Source: Gammaproteobacteria bacterium
Lineage (GTDB): Bacteria; Pseudomonadota; Gammaproteobacteria; Steroidobacterales; Steroidobacteraceae
Assembly (NCBI GenBank): GCA_947455595.1
Contig: CANGOP010000012.1
Location: 32,294 to 96,293 of the forward strand
DNA: 64,000 bases
Direction of reading: 5' to 3'
The translations under genes and the position numbers were made by a program. This document shows positions 40,843 to 49,365 of this stretch, piece by piece; positions within the stretch are counted from its first letter, which is position 1; each line of letters begins with the position of its first letter. The notes beneath the pieces were generated by a model. The model was not told the origin of the DNA. It searched no databases and was given only the letters and a program-made list of their open reading frames with translations.

Positions 40843-41999
40843 GGTGTCGACTTCCCGCGCCCAATCACTCGGACTGACTCGCCCTCCTTCAAGAAGGCTC
40901 CGGCGGTCGCCACAACCCGTTCATCCCCGGTCAGTCCTTCGAGAATGGCGACGCCACCACTCTGCGCATCGCCATAGCGAACCCCGCGGCGCACAACCTT
41001 ATTGTCGGATCCGACGACCAACACATAGCTGCCACCGCTGTCAGACAACAGTGCCGTCTGCGGCACGAGCGGGCGCTCGTCGTGACCCACGACCGCAGTA
41101 CCGTGAGCGAAGGCGCCCGGCCGCAGCAACGGATCTTTCGGCAACGTGATGCGGACTTCAGCCAGTCGTGACATCGGATCAATGACCGCCGCAAGCAATC
41201 GGACCTTACCGGCAAACGGATTTTGCACCCCGGTCACGGTGACCGAGACGTCCTGCCCGACCTGCAGTTTCGGCAGATCCTGCTCCGCCACTTGGGCCTT
41301 CATCTCAACTTCGCCGCCACGCGCCATGCGAAAGAGCGCCGGGCTACCGGCCGTCATGGCCTGACCAATCTCGGCCGACCGCGTGAGCACAATCCCATCT
41401 TCGGGCGCGACGATGTCCGTGCGACGCAGGCGGGCTTCCGCTTCGGCCAATTGGGCCTCCGCGGTCCGCACGCGCGCGGCCGTCGTCATGGCCAGCGTGT
41501 GCCGCCGTTCCACTTCTTCCTTCGACAGCGCGCCGACGGAGTCCGCGATTTTCTGAGCACGGTGGTAATCGGCCATGGCCAACTCCGCATCCGCACGGGC
41601 CTGCTCCAGCGCCGCGCGCAGGCTCGCGACCTGGGGCCCGATAACGGCCGTGTCGAGTCGAGCCAGTATCTGACCACGCTTCACCACATCGCCGGCCTCG
41701 GCATGAAGTGAGAGCACGCGTCCGCCCTCACCTTCGATGCCGATGGGGACGTCATAACGAGCGATGATGGCGCCGGTAAAGTTGACCGATAGCGCATAGG
41801 ACGACTGGCCGGGGACCGTCACGGTCACCAACGGCAGGTCCGGCGCCTGTGGACCGTGATTGCGGCTGTGCCGCCACATAATCAGCGAGACGGCGACCAA
41901 GGCGAAGGTCGCGCCAGCGGTCAGCAGGGATGCCTTTTTGAGAAACCACGGCGTCTCGACAGCATCGAAATCAACCCGTTGGGAATTTTGGTCTGTCAC
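40839..41999 (-). CDS. RND efflux periplasmic adaptor subunit
   Basis: The 386-residue membrane-fusion protein has one N-terminal membrane anchor (about 26-45), a lipoyl half-motif (GGRVLSLHAEAGDVVKRGQILARLD), a long alpha-hairpin (about 110-190; SLRAALEQARADAELAM, RVRTAEAQLAEAEARLR) and a beta-barrel plus membrane-proximal domain. It starts with GTG at 41999, preceded by a weak GAG ribosome site. It links the RND permease to an outer-membrane channel. A promoter is expected in the 167-base gap before it, but I could not define one. Confidence 0.93.
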   Translation of the reverse strand: MTDQNSQRVDFDAVETPWFLKKASLLTAGATFALVAVSLIMWRHSRNHGPQAPDLPLVTVTVPGQSSYALSVNFTGAIIARYDVPIGIEGEGGRVLSLHAEAGDVVKRGQILARLDTAVIGPQVASLRAALEQARADAELAMADYHRAQKIADSVGALSKEEVERRHTLAMTTAARVRTAEAQLAEAEARLRRTDIVAPEDGIVLTRSAEIGQAMTAGSPALFRMARGGEVEMKAQVAEQDLPKLQVGQDVSVTVTGVQNPFAGKVRLLAAVIDPMSRLAEVRITLPKDPLLRPGAFAHGTAVVGHDERPLVPQTALLSDSGGSYVLVVGSDNKVVRRGVRYGDAQSGGVAILEGLTGDERVVATAGAFLKEGESVRVIGRGKSTP

Positions 42000-42166
42000 G
42001 GAGCACTCTTTTACCCGGTTAGGTTAGGAGGGCGATTCTACGCGCGAGACCTTGAGCCCACAGCGCAGATGCGATGAATCGCCGCCTAACGGAGACGAGC
42101 GACCCTGTTTTCCCGAGAAATGCGATTTTCGTCATTTTTCGGAGCGTGACTGGCCGGTCGGCGGTC

Positions 42167-43144
42167 TCAGGGGCGCTCGGCAAACCAATCCGCTAGGCGG
42201 CGGTCGGCCCACGAGGGTCCGTAGAGACTCTCGAGGAAGCCGCAATGACCACCAAAGGGCTGCGCATCCACCACTAGGGGACCCGGACGCGCGAGACGGG
42301 AGAACCCGTCGATCGAAATGATGGGGTCATCATTGGCCGCAACGATCAAACTCGGCACGGTTAATCTCGCCAAGACATCGCCGACCAGCGCGTAGCCTCG
42401 CAGATAGTCCTCGACCGTCGGGAAGTCCGTAAAGGTGTCGACCAGATCCCGCGTCATGGATTCGAGCGACGGATTGGCCAAAATCCTCGAAAAGTCGAAC
42501 ACCCCGGGCCACGCCGCCTCCTTCAGCCGTAATGACCGCGCCCATTTGTAAATAAAGTAGCGCCGGTAGATGAAGGATCCGGACTCGAGCTGGCCCATGG
42601 TTTGCTCGGGATCCACCACGGGGCAGATCGCCGCAACCGCATCGAGGCGTATCCCGCGGCCCGGGGCCCGCAGTGCGACTCTAAGGGCGAAATTACCCCC
42701 CAGTGAATAACCGAGAAACAGCAAGCGTCTGTGGGGAATCCGCTGTGCGATGTCGGCTGTCGCACCCACCACCTCATCAATTCTGCAGGAGTGGAATAAC
42801 TCATGATTCAAATCGTGCGTCGGACCATGGTCGCGCAAATTAAGGCGCACCACGTCGTAGCCCTGCTCGAATAAATTGGCAGCTGACGAGAGGAGGTACT
42901 GGGAATTGGCACTGCCTTCCCAGCCGTGCAGCAACACAACGAGATCTCGCTCGCCATCGCCATGCCCGCTGTGGTGCGCCAACAAGCGAACATCATTACC
43001 GCACTCCAGAACAAGGTCAGAACTCGCGCCGAGCACTCGCCGAGACCGCTGAGCGACGTCGGCACGACGAGGCCCCACGCTCGCGAGCAACGTTTGCAGG
43101 TGCGGCCCGCGCAGCAGTCGGCGGGGTCGAAAGTCGCGCGTCAT
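42167..43144 (-). CDS. YheT-like alpha/beta hydrolase
   Basis: The product has 325 residues and belongs to the YheT (UPF0017) hydrolase family: RRLLRGPHLQTLLAS at the N-terminus, LLHGWEGSANSQYLLS, LRDHGPTHDLN, nucleophile Ser in FLGYSLGGNFAL, Asp in AANDDPII and His in GGHCGFLE. Family members act on esters, with unclear physiological substrates. It starts 12 bases downstream of the receiver-protein gene on the same strand and is probably co-transcribed with it. Confidence 0.9.
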   Translation of the reverse strand: MTRDFRPRRLLRGPHLQTLLASVGPRRADVAQRSRRVLGASSDLVLECGNDVRLLAHHSGHGDGERDLVVLLHGWEGSANSQYLLSSAANLFEQGYDVVRLNLRDHGPTHDLNHELFHSCRIDEVVGATADIAQRIPHRRLLFLGYSLGGNFALRVALRAPGRGIRLDAVAAICPVVDPEQTMGQLESGSFIYRRYFIYKWARSLRLKEAAWPGVFDFSRILANPSLESMTRDLVDTFTDFPTVEDYLRGYALVGDVLARLTVPSLIVAANDDPIISIDGFSRLARPGPLVVDAQPFGGHCGFLESLYGPSWADRRLADWFAERP

Positions 43145-43156
43145 TCGCGATTCGAC

Positions 43157-44419
43157 TTAGGGCGAACGAGGCTGCGCAACAAACTCAACGTAGTGGCCCT
43201 TCGCAGCGGCGGCATTCCACTGCCCTGCGTTTGCGCCCGCGGCCGGATAGCCGGACGCCTTCACAAACACGACTTCTGCTTTGATTTCCCCATGCGTCCG
43301 CTCAGCCAGTCCGGCCATGAGCGTGGTCAACGCTGCCGGCTCCCGCTCCGCCGCGGAACGTCCCTCATCGGGCGGACTCCCACGCAAGTCACAACTGGCG
43401 GCCGGCATGTCGGCCGGCGCCATTGAATATCCCTCACCCGGATTACCGGTTAGGCAATAGTCTGAGATAGACACCGCGATACGCGCGGTGCCGACAAAGC
43501 CGCGTTGTTCCAGCGCCCCGAGCCAGTTGGTCAATTGCGCTAACCGAGCTGGGTTAAACGGCCCGTCCCCATAACCGAGCGGATGGCGCTCGCTGGGCCA
43601 TGACCCACTGGAAACGGGACCTGCGTTCTCGGGCACTGCCGCCAGCGCGGCGGCCTGCCGATCAATCGTTGCACGCATCCCCGTCATGTCGCCCTGATCG
43701 TGCAATACGGTCACGCTGAGCACGGCAACCGCAGCGACCGCAGCACAGAATCCGCCGATCAAGGCCCACGGACGTGGCGGCGGTGGCGGTGGCGCGACCG
43801 GTGGCGGCGACAGTCGATGGACGATATCCGCTGCAGCGGACTCAATCCGACGCGCCACGTCAGCTGCGAGCTTGCCGGAAAGCGACTCCATCTCGGCGCC
43901 GAAATACCGCCGCAAATCGGCGGCTTGGTCTCGAATCAGCGGCTCCACGGCGGATCGCACTTCCTGAGCGCTCAATGGCGGCGCCATCGCGGGTCCTGCG
44001 CCGCCAGCCGCGGTTGCATCCGGTGAGGCCGCCGATCCACGGCCCGGCAAGACCTTCAGACGCACGAGTGCATCCGAGATATCCGCGGGCGACATCTGTT
44101 TGGGCAGTACCGCATCTGCGCCGCTGGCCTTGGCGGCATCTGCATAAATATCGCCATCCTGCGATGTGTACATCAGGATGGGGATGGAGGCGGTCAGCGG
44201 ATCTTTTTTGATCAATTGAACAGCGCTTAACCCATCCATGCCCGGCATGACGTGATCCATGAAAATCACATCGGGCCTGTTCTGCTCTAGATACTCAAGA
44301 GCCGCCTCAGCGGAATCCCGTGTCTCGACGGCAAGGTCATGCTTTTCGAGCAGTCGCGAAAGAACCACTCGCGCGGACTTGGAGTCATCCACGATCAACG
44401 CACGCTTTAACGTCACCAT
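43157..44419 (-). CDS. Membrane-anchored response-regulator receiver protein
   Basis: The 420-residue protein starts with a complete receiver domain (1-123): acidic pair DD11-12, phospho-acceptor Asp55 in FMDHVMPGMDG, Thr85 in MYTSQ and Lys107 in LPKQM. A helical linker (about 150-203) and a proline run (P-rich, 205-216) precede a single membrane helix (about 218-239). The last 180 residues would be periplasmic and contain two Cys (in DYCLTG and ASCDLRG) that could form a disulfide. I do not recognise this C-terminal domain; its end (GHYVEFVAQP) hints at an OmpA-like edge. A receiver joined to an extracytoplasmic domain is rare. No histidine kinase is adjacent. Confidence 0.85.
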   Translation of the reverse strand: MVTLKRALIVDDSKSARVVLSRLLEKHDLAVETRDSAEAALEYLEQNRPDVIFMDHVMPGMDGLSAVQLIKKDPLTASIPILMYTSQDGDIYADAAKASGADAVLPKQMSPADISDALVRLKVLPGRGSAASPDATAAGGAGPAMAPPLSAQEVRSAVEPLIRDQAADLRRYFGAEMESLSGKLAADVARRIESAAADIVHRLSPPPVAPPPPPPRPWALIGGFCAAVAAVAVLSVTVLHDQGDMTGMRATIDRQAAALAAVPENAGPVSSGSWPSERHPLGYGDGPFNPARLAQLTNWLGALEQRGFVGTARIAVSISDYCLTGNPGEGYSMAPADMPAASCDLRGSPPDEGRSAAEREPAALTTLMAGLAERTHGEIKAEVVFVKASGYPAAGANAGQWNAAAAKGHYVEFVAQPRSP

Positions 44420-44455
44420 CTGCTCCCAGTTGACCCTACGGGCACCCCGCCTCGC

Positions 44456-45253
44456 CTACTCGCGGATACCGATTCCCTTGTGCATCAAGCCGACCGCGAT
44501 GGCGAACAAGACCGCCATAAACGCCATCATCAAACCAAATGCCAAGCGAATATCCACGTCAGAAACGCCGAGAAACCCATACCGGAACGCACTCACCATA
44601 TAGAGAATGGGATTTGCGTGGGAAATGACGCGAGCCCAATTCGGCAACAAATCAATCGAATAGAAAACGCCACCGAAGTACGTCAGCGGCGTCAAGATAA
44701 ACGTCGGAAACCAAGAGATATGGTCGAAGTTCTTAGCGAACACCGCGTTGATAAATCCGCCTAGCCCAAAGACCATGGAGGTCAGCAAGACCGCGGCCAC
44801 GATGATGACAGGCGAGTGCAACGTGAGATCCGTAAACATCATGGCCACGAGCGTCACGATCGCACCGACCGAGAGCCCGCGAACCAGCCCCCCCGCCATG
44901 TAGCCAATCACGATCAACCAATTGGGCAATGGTGAGACCAACAGCTCTTCGATGTACTTGCCGAAACGTGCACCGAAGAAACTCGACACGACATTGCCAT
45001 AGGAGTTCGTGATGACCGACATCATGATCAATCCCGGCGCGATGTATTGCATGTAGTGGTAGCCGCCCATCTGCCCGATGCGGCTACCGATCAAATTGCC
45101 GAAGATCACGAAGTAAAGCGTTGCCGTAACAGCAGATGGCAGGAGCGTCTGCCCCCAGATGCGGATAATCCGCGAGAATTCCCGCGTGACGATCGTGCGG
45201 AAACCGATCCAATTGGATTCGCGACGCGCCGATGCGGAGGATAAGTCGGTCAT
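44456..45253 (-). CDS. ABC-2 type transporter permease (YadH-like)
   Basis: The 265-residue integral membrane protein has six expected helices. Typical sequences are FGNLIGSRIGQMGGYHYMQYIAPGLIMMSV, SFFGARFGKYIEELLVSPLP and SWFPTFILTPLTYFGGVFYSIDLLP, as in the ABC-2 exporters of the YadGH/NodIJ group. Its start overlaps the ATP-binding gene by 4 bases. The exported substrate is not evident. Confidence 0.93.
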   Translation of the reverse strand: MTDLSSASARRESNWIGFRTIVTREFSRIIRIWGQTLLPSAVTATLYFVIFGNLIGSRIGQMGGYHYMQYIAPGLIMMSVITNSYGNVVSSFFGARFGKYIEELLVSPLPNWLIVIGYMAGGLVRGLSVGAIVTLVAMMFTDLTLHSPVIIVAAVLLTSMVFGLGGFINAVFAKNFDHISWFPTFILTPLTYFGGVFYSIDLLPNWARVISHANPILYMVSAFRYGFLGVSDVDIRLAFGLMMAFMAVLFAIAVGLMHKGIGIRE

Positions 45254-46182
45254 GCCCCACCTCCGGCCACTGCATCCTCAGATACCAACCGCATGAAGAG
45301 CTCCTCAAGGCGATTGACCTTGTTTCGTAACGACGCTACCACAATGCCAGCGGCTGACAGTTGGCCAAAAATATCGTTCAAACTTCTCCCTCGTACGACC
45401 TCGACTTCGAGCGTTTTTTCGTCGATCAATGTCGCTCGGATGCCGTCCAGCCGGGGAATCGCTGCGATGGGTACCTGCAAGTCCAAGACGTAAGTCTCCA
45501 GGTGCAGCTTCCCGAGAACCGATCCCATCCGGTCATTTTCGATGATCTTGCCTTTGTCGATGATCGCAACGTGTCGGCAGAGTTCTTCCGCTTCCTCGAG
45601 ATAGTGGGTCGTGAGAATGATCGTCACGCCCTGCTCGTTGATTTCCCGCAAAAAATCACGCATCGACCGACGCACTTCGACATCAACACCGGCAGTAGGC
45701 TCATCCAAGATCAAGAGGCGTGGTTCGTGCATCAAAGCGCGCGCGATCATCAGTCGCCGTTTCATGCCGCCCGACAGACTGCGCGCAATGGCCTTGCGTT
45801 TTTCCCACAACTGCAGCTGTCGGAGATATTTTTCGGCCCGGACGCGCGCCACGTCGCGGGTGATGCCGTAGAAGCCGGCAGAGTTAATGACCACCGATTC
45901 AACGGATTCAAACTGGTTGAAGTTCACTTCTTGCGGCACGACACCCAGACAGGCTTTGGCAGCCGCCAGATCTCGGTCGAGATCGTAGTCAAAGACGCGA
46001 ACGGAGCCCGCCGTTTTGTTGACTAGCGAGGTAATGATCCCGATGGTGGTGGTCTTGCCGGCGCCATTCGGCCCCAGCAGCGCCAAAAATTCGCCCTCTG
46101 GTACATCGAGGTCAATGCCTTTCAGGGCTTCGACGCCGTTGCCATAAGTTTTGCGAAGCTGACGAATGGACAGTGCGTGCAT
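45250..46182 (-). CDS. ABC transporter ATP-binding protein (YadG-like)
   Basis: The product has 310 residues from ATG 46182 (MHALSIRQLRKTYG). Walker A is GPNGAGKTT, the Q-loop is GVVPQEVNF, the signature is RSLSGGMKRRLMIARAL, Walker B is LLILDEPTAGVD, and the H-loop is TTHYLEEAEELC. The C-terminal 80 residues form the extension usual in exporters of this group. It is paired with the permease gene downstream. An in-frame start at 46221 is possible but lacks a better ribosome site. Confidence 0.95.
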   Translation of the reverse strand: MHALSIRQLRKTYGNGVEALKGIDLDVPEGEFLALLGPNGAGKTTTIGIITSLVNKTAGSVRVFDYDLDRDLAAAKACLGVVPQEVNFNQFESVESVVINSAGFYGITRDVARVRAEKYLRQLQLWEKRKAIARSLSGGMKRRLMIARALMHEPRLLILDEPTAGVDVEVRRSMRDFLREINEQGVTIILTTHYLEEAEELCRHVAIIDKGKIIENDRMGSVLGKLHLETYVLDLQVPIAAIPRLDGIRATLIDEKTLEVEVVRGRSLNDIFGQLSAAGIVVASLRNKVNRLEELFMRLVSEDAVAGGGA

Positions 46183-46291
46183 AGATTTCCGCATTTCGTG
46201 CCGGTGAGGTGCCTTGGACAAGGCGAGCCAGAAGGGTACGGTGCCGGCGGCTGCGCTTCAACTGAACTATTGCACGTTCGACATCCGAGTT

Positions 46292-46930
46292 TCAGGCGCG
46301 CGACCGCATGCGGGGATCCAACAGGCTTTCAGCTGCCAACAGCTGCAGACCCATGAATCGCGCGGTTTCGATGGCGACCGTTGAGCGGGCGGCCGCCAGT
46401 AATCGTTGCCAGAAAGCCGAGTGGGTGGGCCACCGCGGTGCCATGACCGCTTGCGCCAGACCGCCGATCCGGTCGAGCTCCCCCAAGGGCATCCATTGGT
46501 AGAGCGCGGCCACTTCAGAGGACATTCCGAGGGTGACGCCTGCCGTGGCGGGTCCTGCCTGAACCACATGCCACGCGAGGAAGACCGCCGTTCGACCAAA
46601 GCCATCGCCCGCGGCACGCCTCTGCCCGGCGACCGGTCGCTCCAGCAGGGTTTGCCAATAGGACGGGTCGTTGAAGCGCATCGAGAAGAGGGTGAACGGA
46701 ACGGCGGCAATGCGACGTCGTGCCACCCCATCCAGCGCGCTCAAAGATGCCATCACCCCGGGCGGTAACGCATGGTCGACGCCCTCTCGGGACTCGGATC
46801 GCGCCAAGTCATGGAGATAGGCGTCATTCGCCGTGCAGATCACCTCAGCCAATGCCGAGTCCAGAACCTGCCGCGTCGATATGGCCGTGGTCGGCCCTGG
46901 CGTCCGACCGCGTGGCTGGCGAGCTTGCAT
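46292..46930 (-). CDS. Hypothetical protein (212 aa), possibly regulator-linked
   Basis: I do not recognise this family. The protein is alanine- and arginine-rich, with predicted helices and no signal peptide or membrane segment. A first block (about 22-60, ALAEVICTANDAYLHDLAR) and a second block with RRRIAAVPFTLFSMRFNDPSYW and FLAWHVVQAGPATAGVTLGMS look conserved rather than random, and codon use is like the neighbours. It is divergent from the FlhC-like gene across 101 bases, so the two may share control. Confidence 0.7.
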   Translation of the reverse strand: MQARQPRGRTPGPTTAISTRQVLDSALAEVICTANDAYLHDLARSESREGVDHALPPGVMASLSALDGVARRRIAAVPFTLFSMRFNDPSYWQTLLERPVAGQRRAAGDGFGRTAVFLAWHVVQAGPATAGVTLGMSSEVAALYQWMPLGELDRIGGLAQAVMAPRWPTHSAFWQRLLAAARSTVAIETARFMGLQLLAAESLLDPRMRSRA

Positions 46931-46990
46931 CAGAAAGATCCCCGGAAAGTGGCAATCAGGGCGGCTGCAACCCTCTTGCCGTTGCTTAAA

Positions 46991-47010
46991 TTTGGTTCGA
47001 TACTACCAAA
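46991..47010. promoter_or_regulatory. Inverted repeat in the FlhC-like promoter region
   Basis: TTTGGT and ACCAAA are separated by 8 bases, 21 bases before the GTG start of the FlhC-like gene and within the divergent gap. Weak promoter-like hexamers (TTGGTT, TAGCTT) surround it. An operator is possible; evidence is limited to symmetry. Confidence 0.25.
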
Positions 47011-47031
47011 AAATAGCTTTGGAGCAAGTCC

Positions 47032-47703
47032 GTGCGTATCACTGAAGACCGCTACCACCGCGAACAACTGCAACTGAACTTGGCGATGCGCATGATTCGC
47101 CACGAAGCTCGCACGGCGACGATCCATGCGTGGACCGGCCTGACGGCCGACCGGATTCGCAAATTGCACCGGCAATACATCCATGACGGAGATGCTGTGG
47201 CAAAACGACATCGGGGCAAGCCTCCCCGGCAGAGCTCTTTTTTTCTGCGCAATGCCGACTTGCGCCGCCAAGCCAGCGCCCTGGGCGGTCTGTATGCTTT
47301 ACTCGGACTGCTGAAGACCGAGGCGGCCAAGACACACGCTCACGGCATGCCACCGTGGGTGGAACTCTTCTGTGAGGCGTACGAAACCTATTTGGGGCTC
47401 GGCCTCGGGTGTGAGGTGACCTTCGAGCACGCCGCGTATTTACTCGAAGCGTTACAACGGCGCACGGAATTGCGGCCGGGCAGCTGCCCCGTTTGCCATG
47501 CGTTTACGATCATCGATACGCAACGGCGAATGCCGCCCCAGTGTGCCGTTTGCGAAGACCCGCTGACGGAGGGGACCCTCGGGGAAACCCACGGCGGCGC
47601 GCGAACCAAGTCGAGGGCCTCGCGGCGGGTTAGAATCGCCGCAGATACAACCCATGACACACCGAGCTCCCCACATCTTCGCCGGACCGTACCTCGATCG
47701 TGA
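47032..47703 (+). CDS. FlhC-like transcriptional regulator without FlhD
   Basis: The 223-residue protein resembles FlhC. The N-terminal RHEARTATIHAWTGLTADRIRKLHRQY corresponds to the 'GAR...TGL...LY' helix region, RGKPPRQSSFFLRN to the 'P-K-G-x-L-P-x-S-x-x-W-F' block, and a zinc-type set CPVC ... CAVC lies at about 148-170. True FlhC acts as FlhD4C2 on flagellar promoters; no flhD or flagellar gene is in the window. The start is GTG 47032 with GGAG upstream. The last 50 bases overlap nudC; the basic C-tail may be poorly conserved. Confidence 0.7.
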   Translation: MRITEDRYHREQLQLNLAMRMIRHEARTATIHAWTGLTADRIRKLHRQYIHDGDAVAKRHRGKPPRQSSFFLRNADLRRQASALGGLYALLGLLKTEAAKTHAHGMPPWVELFCEAYETYLGLGLGCEVTFEHAAYLLEALQRRTELRPGSCPVCHAFTIIDTQRRMPPQCAVCEDPLTEGTLGETHGGARTKSRASRRVRIAADTTHDTPSSPHLRRTVPRS

Positions 47704-48589
47704 GAGCGGGGTTCGCGTTGACGAAGCGCGCCTAGCCGCTTGGCGGACGGATCCCCTGGCGCGCTGGGTCGTCGTGTGGCGACAGCAAAGCCTGATCAGT
47801 ACCGGGGAGACGCCGTCCGCCACCCTACTGACGACACCCCCGACCGACATTCCGGCGCACGGCAGCATTTTTCTCGGCCGTTTCCGCGGTCATCCGATTT
47901 TCGCGATCGAGGCGGAGACCGAAGATGCGCCCGTTCTGGTGACGGGAACGCAATTCATGGACTTGCGTGGGGTTGGCGGACAGTTACCGGCGGATGAGGC
48001 CGGTCTGCTCGCCTACGCGCGCGCGCTCTTTTATTGGCGCTCGCGCCATCGTTTCTGCGGTGCGTGCGGGAAGCCGACCCAACCCAGTGACGGTGGACAC
48101 GTCATGCGCTGTTCCGACAGCGCCTGTCGCCATCCGTCATTCCCGCGAATCGACCCCGCGATCATCGTGCTGGTCTCCGACGGTGACCGAGCGCTGTTAG
48201 GCCGACAGGCGTCGTGGCCCGCGGGCCGCTATTCGACCATTGCAGGTTTCGTGGAACCGGGCGAAAGCCTCGAGGACGCGGTTGCCCGTGAGGTCCGGGA
48301 AGAAACCGGGGTCGAGGTGGACCAAGCTCGGTACCACTCATCACAGCCGTGGCCGTTCCCCTCTTCCCTGATGCTCGGGTTCCACGCACGCGCGGCCACG
48401 ACCGACGTCTTCTGTCCGGACGGCGAACTCGAAGATGCGCGCTTCTTCAGTGTGCACGACGTGGGGTCGGGCGCCGTACGCCTTCCGCCCGCCACGTCCA
48501 TCTCGTTTCAATTGATTGATGACTGGTTTTGTTCGCACACCGGCTTATCGTTGCGCGGCGGAATCCCCTGGCCGAGCGCGGAGACGTGA
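47654..48589 (+). CDS. nudC: NADH pyrophosphatase / NAD-decapping hydrolase
   Basis: The product has 311 residues. The zinc ribbon (CGACGKPT and MRCSDSACRHPSFPR) sits before the Nudix box GFVEPGESLEDAVAREVREETGVEVD, and SQPWPFPSSLMLGF is the NudC-specific SQPWPFPxS motif. It cleaves NADH and can remove NAD caps from RNA. The gene starts inside the 3' end of the FlhC-like gene and ends with a GTGA overlap to the TauE gene, so the block is one transcription unit. Confidence 0.96.
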   Translation: MTHRAPHIFAGPYLDRESGVRVDEARLAAWRTDPLARWVVVWRQQSLISTGETPSATLLTTPPTDIPAHGSIFLGRFRGHPIFAIEAETEDAPVLVTGTQFMDLRGVGGQLPADEAGLLAYARALFYWRSRHRFCGACGKPTQPSDGGHVMRCSDSACRHPSFPRIDPAIIVLVSDGDRALLGRQASWPAGRYSTIAGFVEPGESLEDAVAREVREETGVEVDQARYHSSQPWPFPSSLMLGFHARAATTDVFCPDGELEDARFFSVHDVGSGAVRLPPATSISFQLIDDWFCSHTGLSLRGGIPWPSAET

Positions 48590-49362
48590 TCGATCCGACC
48601 GTTACCGTGTTGATGGCCGCTGCATTCGGAGCTGGCGCTATAGACGCGGTGGTGGGCGGCGGTGGCCTCGTGCAATTGCCGGCACTGCTCTCCGTACTGC
48701 CCGGGGTTGCCCCCGCGACCCTATTAGGCACGAGCAAACTGGCTGGGTTCTCCGGTACCGCCAGCGCCGCCATTCACTATCTGCGTTCGGTACGGCTGCC
48801 GACTCGGATCTTGGCGACGGGCATTGCGATTGCGTTTGTCAGTGCGTTGGCCGGCGCCGTCACGGTCACTCATCTGCGCGCAACGGCGTTTCGCCCGCTC
48901 GTGCCCTTTCTGCTCATCGGCGTGCTTGGCTGGACGTTGAAAAACAAGCGTCTCGGCGAAGTGCACGCACCGCGACATCACAGTGTCGGTGGTCACTGCC
49001 TCAGCGCTCTGGCCATCGCCGGCATCGGCTTTTACGATGGCTTTTTTGGACCCGGAACCGGCAGCTTCCTGATGATGCTGGCTGTTCGCCGATTTGGTTT
49101 CGATTTTGTCCATGCGGCGGCGGCGGCCCGGGTCATCAATGTCGCGACAAATCTGGCTGCATTGGGTTGGTTCATCGCGGGTGGACACATCCTGTGGCAC
49201 ACCGGCCTCGCCATGGCTGCGGCAAACGTCGTCGGCGCACAAGTCGGTACACGTCTTGCGCTGCAACGTGGCGCTCGCTTCGTCCGAACGGCCCTGATCG
49301 TTGTTGTCTCGGCGCTCATACTGAAGACCGGTTGGGACGCCTTGCAACTCCTTGGGCACTGA
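48586..49362 (+). CDS. TauE/SafE-family permease
   Basis: The 258-residue membrane protein has about eight helices. IDAVVGGGGLVQLPALLSVLP and TLLGTSKLAGFSGT form the first repeat, and GFYDGFFGPGTGSFLMMLAV with RVINVATNLAAL the second, both typical of the family (formerly DUF81). Members export or import sulfite, sulfonates or related anions; the substrate is unknown here. GTG 48586 overlaps the nudC TGA and is preferred to an upstream start at 48529. Confidence 0.9.
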   Translation: MIDPTVTVLMAAAFGAGAIDAVVGGGGLVQLPALLSVLPGVAPATLLGTSKLAGFSGTASAAIHYLRSVRLPTRILATGIAIAFVSALAGAVTVTHLRATAFRPLVPFLLIGVLGWTLKNKRLGEVHAPRHHSVGGHCLSALAIAGIGFYDGFFGPGTGSFLMMLAVRRFGFDFVHAAAAARVINVATNLAALGWFIAGGHILWHTGLAMAAANVVGAQVGTRLALQRGARFVRTALIVVVSALILKTGWDALQLLGH

Positions 49363-49365
49363 CGC

